Source: Rhizobium album
Lineage (GTDB): Bacteria > Pseudomonadota > Alphaproteobacteria > Rhizobiales > Rhizobiaceae
Assembly: GCF_003122325.1 (NCBI RefSeq)
Contig: NZ_QFBC01000012.1
Location: forward strand, 124,001 to 188,000
Reading direction: 5' to 3'
DNA length: 64,000 nt
Of the stretch, positions 59,757 to 64,000 are shown piece after piece. The notes below the pieces were generated by a model. The model saw only the letters and a list, made by a program, of their open reading frames with translations. It had not been told where the DNA came from and ran no database searches. Made by a program: the position numbers and the translations under genes. Within the stretch, counting starts at the first letter, position 1. Each line of letters starts with the position of its first letter.

Positions 59757-61304
59757 TCAGACCGACGCGCCGAACCCTCCGCCGCCGGGCGTTTCGAGCA
59801 ACACGCGGTCGCCCGGCTGCATGGTCAGCTTGCGTGCCTCGCTGACCGACTTGCCATTGACCAGGAACCGCCCGGCCGCCCCCGGCGATCCGCCGCCGAT
59901 GCCTTCCGGCCCGTTGTCGAGCCGGCTCGGCACCGCGTTGAGCAGCCAGGGCTCCTCCGTGCGCATGTGGAAACCGATCGACTGGCCCTCGCCGCCACGC
60001 ATCCGGCCCTCGCCGCCCGATCCGCGCCGCAGTTCCTTCTTGTCGAAGACGATCGGCATCGCCGCCTCGAGAATTTCGATCGGCACGGCCGCAACGCCCG
60101 TCGGGTAGCAGGTGGCGCTCGGGCCGGGTTTTTCGGCGCGCGCGCCCATGCCGCCGGAATAGTTGAACATCGACGAGGTAAACGATTGACCGGCGGCGTT
60201 CTTGCCCTGGATCTGGATCGTCCAGACGGCACCGGACCCTTCCGCCAGAACCTGCGTCGGGATCACCTGATGCAGCGCTTTCAGGATCGGCATCGGCACG
60301 TACATGCCGACGACATGGCGGGCATTCACGGGTGCCGGATATTCGCAATTGATGATCGAGCCCTTCGGCGCCCTGATCTCGATCGGCGCCAGGCTGCCGA
60401 AATTGTTCGGCAGGTCCGGGTTGAGGCAGGAGCGGATGGCGAAGGTCGAATAGGCATGCGTATAGTTGAGCACGACATTGATGCCGGTCGAGGTCTGCTT
60501 CGACGAACCGTCGAAATCGACGATGATGCTGCCCGTCTCCGCATCGACGGTGACCGCCGTCTTCAGGGTGATGATCTCGCCGCCGGGGACGTCGAAATTG
60601 GATTCGCCGTGATAGGTGCCGGGCTTGAGCTTGCGGATGGCCGCCCGCGTCGCCTCCTCCGAGCGGGCGATGATTTCGTCCGACAGCATCTCGATATCCT
60701 CGACACCCTGGCGCTCGCAGAGTGCGATCAGGTGTTCTGCGGCGGCCTGGCCGCTGGAGACCTGCGCCGACAGATCACCGAAGACGGCATCCGGCGTGCG
60801 GACGTTGCGACGGATCATGGCGTTCAGCACCGGATTGGCGACGCCGCGCTCGTAAAGCTTCAGCGGCGGGATCCACAGGCCCTCTTCATGCACGTCGCGG
60901 GCGCCGGCACCGATGCCGTAGCCGCCGATATCCGTGTGGTGGATGGTCGAGCCGATATAGGCGATCAGCCGCTCGCCGTTGAAGATCGGCGTCAGGATGG
61001 TGATGTCGAAGAAGTGGCCGGCCGACAGCCACGGATCGTTGGTGATCAGCACATCGCCCGGCTCGCAGCGGCCGGAAAATTCCTTCACCAGATGGCCGCC
61101 GGCGAAGGCGAGCGAATTGATGTGCCCCGGCGTGCCGGTATTGGCCTGCGCCACCATGCGGCCGCGCTGGTCGAAGAGGGCGCAGGCGAGGTCGCCGGCT
61201 TCGCGCACGATCGGCGAGAAAGCGATGCGCTGCAGGGCCTTGGCCCGCTCGGTCACAATGCCAATCAGGTTGGACCAGAGAATTTCGAGTTCGACGCCGT
61301 CCAT
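59757..61304 (-). CDS. hyuB: HyuB-family hydantoinase/oxoprolinase/acetone-carboxylase subunit B
   Basis: A 515-residue HyuB-type subunit. The N-terminus opens LEILWSNLIGIVTERAKALQ, followed by AQANTGTPGHINSLAF, FLINDPW-type segment GDVLITNDPWLSAGHFFDIT and TIHHTDIGGYGIG, all typical. The C-terminus has GGEGRMRGGEGQS and the terminal GDRVLLETPGGGGFG. Partnered with HyuA 12 bases upstream, it forms an ATP-dependent enzyme that opens cyclic amides (hydantoins, 5-oxoproline) or, in related complexes, carboxylates ketones. The presence of a ligase and thiolase in the operon makes the carboxylase role worth testing. Confidence 0.88.
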   Translation of the reverse strand: MDGVELEILWSNLIGIVTERAKALQRIAFSPIVREAGDLACALFDQRGRMVAQANTGTPGHINSLAFAGGHLVKEFSGRCEPGDVLITNDPWLSAGHFFDITILTPIFNGERLIAYIGSTIHHTDIGGYGIGAGARDVHEEGLWIPPLKLYERGVANPVLNAMIRRNVRTPDAVFGDLSAQVSSGQAAAEHLIALCERQGVEDIEMLSDEIIARSEEATRAAIRKLKPGTYHGESNFDVPGGEIITLKTAVTVDAETGSIIVDFDGSSKQTSTGINVVLNYTHAYSTFAIRSCLNPDLPNNFGSLAPIEIRAPKGSIINCEYPAPVNARHVVGMYVPMPILKALHQVIPTQVLAEGSGAVWTIQIQGKNAAGQSFTSSMFNYSGGMGARAEKPGPSATCYPTGVAAVPIEILEAAMPIVFDKKELRRGSGGEGRMRGGEGQSIGFHMRTEEPWLLNAVPSRLDNGPEGIGGGSPGAAGRFLVNGKSVSEARKLTMQPGDRVLLETPGGGGFGASV

Positions 61305-61316
61305 GGCCGGTCCTCC

Positions 61317-63392
61317 TCAGTTCGTCTTTGTCTTCTTGGTGGCAACGATGCAGCCGATGCTGTCGATGGTCGCAATCCAGTTCGGCGGGATCGCCGTCGT
61401 CGTCTCGCGTTCCTCGATGATCAGCGGCCCTGCGACCGACTGGCCGACAGCGAGATCCTTGCGGTCATAGACCGGCACCATCTCGTTGTCCTGCCAGGCA
61501 TGCACCGAGCGATGCGTCTTCGGCTGGCCTTCGGCGCTCGCCGGCTGGCCGGCCGGGTGGAAGCGGATGGCGGGGCCGTTGACGATGATGCGCCAGGAGA
61601 CGATCTCGACCGGAACGTGATCCGGGTTGACGCCGTAGAGCGTGCGGTAGGCGTCGGCGAACAGGGTTGCGAGTGCCCCGATATCGCGGGTGCGGCGCGG
61701 ATCGGCATCGAAGGTGACCGTCACCTCGTGCTGCTGGCCGAAGTAGCGCATGTCGGCACCGATATGGATTTCGACGTCGGAGGGTGCGCAGCCGGCCTCC
61801 ATCAGCGCGGCGCGGCCTTCCTTTTCCAACTCGCCGATGACTTTTTCGGTGCGGTCCCAATCGATATTGTCGAGACGGACGAGATCGCTGCGGACGAGAT
61901 CGAGGCGCAGCGGCGTCACCAGCGTACCGAAGGCGGAGAGAACGCTGGAGCGCGGCGGCACGATGACCGACGAACTCTGCAGCAGTTCGGCAACGCCGCA
62001 GGCATGCAGCGGGCCGGCACCGCCGAAGGCAAACAGCGGCAGGCCGCGGTAATCGACACCGCGATCCGTCGCATGGGCGCGGGCTGCGGAGGCCATCGCT
62101 TCGGTGACGACGCGGTAGATGCCGCGGGCCGCCTGCACCGGCGTCGTGTCGAGATCGTCGGCGAGCGCCTGCAGGGCGCGTTCGGTTGCCGGCTTGTCGA
62201 GGTGCATGTCGCCGCCGAGGAAGTTTTCGGCGTCGATGAGGCCGAGCACGAGGTCGGCGTCGGTGACGGTGGCGTTTTTGCCGCCGCGGCCATAGCAGGC
62301 CGGACCGGGGTTGGAGCCGGCGCTTTCCGGACCGACCTTCAGCAGGCCGAGACCATCGACATGGGCGATGGAGCCACCGCCGGCACCGATTTCAATCAGG
62401 TCGATGGAGGGCACGGTGACCGGCAGGCCGCTGCCTTCCTTGAAACGGTAGCGGCGGTCGACCTCGAAGAGGCCGGTGATCAGCGGCGTGCGGTTTTCGA
62501 TCAGGCAGGCCTTTGCGGTGGTGCCGCCCATGTCGAAGGACATCAGCCGGTCGATGCCGAGCACTTCGGCATAATGGCAGGCGGCGAGCGCGCCGGCGGC
62601 AGGCCCGCTCTCGATCATGCGCACCGGATTGCGGCCGGCGGTTTCCGCACCGACAACGCCACCGGAACTCAGCATGATCAGCGGCGTGTTGGAAAAGCCT
62701 TCCGAACGCAGCCGGTCGCTGAGGCGGCGCAGATAGGGTTGCGAGATCGGCATGGTGTAGGCGTTGACGGCGGCCGTCGAGGCGCGCGGATATTCGCGGA
62801 TCTGCGGCGCGACATCCGACGAGGTGCAGATGAAGACGTCGTTGAGGAGCCGCGACAGCTTGCCGGCAACCAGCGCCTCATTGGCGGAATTGATGAAGCT
62901 GTTGAGGAAGCAGACGGCAACCGACTGGGCGCCGCTGTCGCGGATCGCCTTGGCGAGCGTTGCGATATCATCATCCGACGGCTGCACCAGCACCGTGCCG
63001 TCGGCCAGTATGCGTTCGGCGATGCCGAAGGTCAGCGCCGGCGAGACCAGGGGCTCGGGGAACTCGATCTGCGGATCATACATGTCGTAACGATGCTCGT
63101 TGCGGATCGACAGGACATCGCGAAACCCTTCGGTGACGACGAGCGCGGTCGGCGGCCCCTTGCGCTCGATCAACGCATTGGTGACGACGGTGGTGGCATG
63201 GACGATGACGCCGTCGATGGCATCGGAGGAGATGCCGGCATTGGCAAGGACAGCGTTGACGCCGCCGAAGAAGCCCTTCAGCAGGTCTTCATGGGTGGTC
63301 AGCGTCTTGTCGACCGTCAGCCGGCCATCCGAGTTGCGCAGGACGATATCGGTGAACGTGCCGCCGATATCCACTGCGAGGGAATAGGTCAT
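61317..63392 (-). CDS. hyuA: HyuA-family hydantoinase/oxoprolinase/acetone-carboxylase subunit A
   Basis: A 691-residue ASKHA-fold ATP-dependent subunit. Phosphate-binding motifs are AVDIGGTFTDIVLRN at the N-terminus and SFDMGGTTAKACLIE in the middle, with IEIGAGGGSIAHVDG and GPACYGRGG following, the HyuA/OplA pattern. The start is the ATG at 63390-63392, overlapping the IclR stop by 4 bases. A Hyu-type HyuA is about 690 residues, shorter than acetone-carboxylase subunits. The operon has no recognisable third small subunit of the acetone-carboxylase gamma kind. Confidence 0.9.
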   Translation of the reverse strand: MTYSLAVDIGGTFTDIVLRNSDGRLTVDKTLTTHEDLLKGFFGGVNAVLANAGISSDAIDGVIVHATTVVTNALIERKGPPTALVVTEGFRDVLSIRNEHRYDMYDPQIEFPEPLVSPALTFGIAERILADGTVLVQPSDDDIATLAKAIRDSGAQSVAVCFLNSFINSANEALVAGKLSRLLNDVFICTSSDVAPQIREYPRASTAAVNAYTMPISQPYLRRLSDRLRSEGFSNTPLIMLSSGGVVGAETAGRNPVRMIESGPAAGALAACHYAEVLGIDRLMSFDMGGTTAKACLIENRTPLITGLFEVDRRYRFKEGSGLPVTVPSIDLIEIGAGGGSIAHVDGLGLLKVGPESAGSNPGPACYGRGGKNATVTDADLVLGLIDAENFLGGDMHLDKPATERALQALADDLDTTPVQAARGIYRVVTEAMASAARAHATDRGVDYRGLPLFAFGGAGPLHACGVAELLQSSSVIVPPRSSVLSAFGTLVTPLRLDLVRSDLVRLDNIDWDRTEKVIGELEKEGRAALMEAGCAPSDVEIHIGADMRYFGQQHEVTVTFDADPRRTRDIGALATLFADAYRTLYGVNPDHVPVEIVSWRIIVNGPAIRFHPAGQPASAEGQPKTHRSVHAWQDNEMVPVYDRKDLAVGQSVAGPLIIEERETTTAIPPNWIATIDSIGCIVATKKTKTN

Positions 63393-64000
63393 TGATTGTT
63401 CCTCCATCCAAGGCGTTCGGAGATTCGCCGTCCGGTGGCGAGAACCTCCTCGATCTGATTGGGCTGCGGTTGCACGGGGATGAACTGTGTTGCCCCGACG
63501 ATGGCCACCGAGCCGACGATTTCGTTGCTGTGATTGAAGATCGGCGCCGCCAGAGCGTTGACGGCGGTGATCAGTTCGTCCGACGCCGTGGCCCAGCCGC
63601 GATCGCGCACCGTGGCGATCTCGTGGCGCAGGGCATCCGGTCGAACGATCGTCTTCGGCGTCCACTCCTTCAGCGGCTCGCGGGTGATCCGCTCGAACAA
63701 TTCCGGCGCGCCGAAAGCGAGCCAGACCTTGCCGTGGGCGGTGGCGTGGATCGAAAGTTCCGTGCCGGGGCGCGTGCCGAATTCGATGATGGTGCGGCCG
63801 TGGATCAGATCGAGCACCACCAGCTTGCCGTCGATCATCCGGCAGACGGTGACCGCCTGGCCGGTGCGTTCGCCGAGCAGCGACACTTCCTGCCGGGCGG
63901 CATTGGCGACATCGAAACGGCCGCGCACCGCCTCGCCGAGAACCAGGAGTTTTACCCCCGGCTCGTAGCGGCTGGTCTCGGGGTCCTGCCGAACGTAGCC
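63389..64000 (-). CDS. IclR-family regulator, N-terminus beyond the window
   Basis: The last 203 codons of an IclR-type regulator. The visible N-terminal edge GYVRQDPETSRYEPGVKLL is the end of the winged helix, and the effector domain includes SLLGERTGQAVTVCRMIDGK, THATAHGKVWLAFGA-type segment SIHATAHGKVWLAFGAPELF and NALAAPIFNHSNEIVGSVAI. The frame stays open to base 64000, so the true start is outside. It overlaps hyuA by 4 bases and thus sits first in the operon it most likely controls. IclR proteins usually sense small carboxylic or aromatic acids. Confidence 0.9.
   Translation of the reverse strand, partial: GYVRQDPETSRYEPGVKLLVLGEAVRGRFDVANAARQEVSLLGERTGQAVTVCRMIDGKLVVLDLIHGRTIIEFGTRPGTELSIHATAHGKVWLAFGAPELFERITREPLKEWTPKTIVRPDALRHEIATVRDRGWATASDELITAVNALAAPIFNHSNEIVGSVAIVGATQFIPVQPQPNQIEEVLATGRRISERLGWRNNQ

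Noticed and set aside
59967-63395. A very long open frame (about 1,140 codons) on the plus strand across the HyuB and HyuA genes
   Set aside because: It is antisense to two clear, full-length Hyu genes, is rich in Arg, Asp and His in the pattern of high-GC shadow frames, and has no domain or ribosome site.
1-64000. tRNA or rRNA genes, CRISPR arrays, insertion sequences or integrase sites
   Set aside because: None was found by reading for tRNA T-loop patterns, regularly spaced repeats, transposase motifs or long terminal inverted repeats. The inverted repeats seen are explained as operators or hairpins.

Overview
The window is high-GC, densely coded DNA with short intergenic gaps, many 4-base stop/start overlaps and a Gram-negative alphaproteobacterial gene repertoire. 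The density of branched-chain-amino-acid-type (HAAT/Liv) ABC importers, rbs-type sugar importers and small catabolic operons suggests a Rhizobiaceae-like soil or plant-associated bacterium (Rhizobium, Ensifer, Shinella, Agrobacterium kind), perhaps on a chromid or megaplasmid. That placement is inference. No rRNA, tRNA, insertion sequence, phage gene, replication origin or CRISPR array was seen. All genes look intact except those cut by the window ends.

Layout. (1) 1-8225: minus-strand operon of aldehyde dehydrogenase, GMC alcohol dehydrogenase and a five-part HAAT importer (first ATPase cut by the left edge), with an AraC/FeaR-like regulator upstream. (2) 8226-12403: a cobalamin riboswitch, a possible 35-residue leader ORF, then a FecB/FecCD/ATPase metal-chelate or corrinoid importer ending in a SAM methyltransferase. 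(3) 12420-23102: a MarR regulator divergent from an AmiC-like binding protein without signal peptide, a second HAAT importer with Tat-type binding protein, a small monooxygenase-fold protein, an aldehyde dehydrogenase, an M20 amidohydrolase and an HpcH/HpaI aldolase. (4) 23279-28928: a 53-residue membrane protein, a LysE/ArgO exporter with its LysG/ArgP regulator, an HPP-CBS membrane protein and a chemoreceptor. (5) 29104-36569: a TetR regulator divergent from a third HAAT importer whose operon ends with a cofactor-free HOD-type dioxygenase homologue and an FAD monooxygenase, a pairing known from quinaldine and alkylquinolone ring cleavage. (6) 36603-51189: a short-chain dehydrogenase, dihydroxyacetone-kinase subunits K and L, a CUT2 sugar importer and LacI regulator; then an aldo-keto reductase and a complete four-carbon acid-sugar module (LtnD, OtnI, OtnK, OtnC) with its own LacI regulator. 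(7) 51315-64000: one long minus-strand operon with IclR regulator (cut by the right edge), HyuA, HyuB, a fourth HAAT importer, a cupin, an AMP-forming acyl-CoA ligase, a thiolase and an HpcH/HpaI aldolase.

How it fits together: each block pairs a high-affinity importer with two to six enzymes and a local regulator, so the window reads as a set of separate scavenging cassettes. Convincing candidate operators were found for four regulators: MarR (CAATT-N4-AATTG over a -35 box), TetR (two related 16-bp sites), LacI-1 (two exact GTTTAGTAAAC palindromes) and LacI-2 (two exact 22-bp inverted copies). The most novel possibilities are the HOD/FAD-monooxygenase uptake-and-cleavage cassette and the HyuAB-ligase-thiolase cassette, which could be a ketone carboxylation route.
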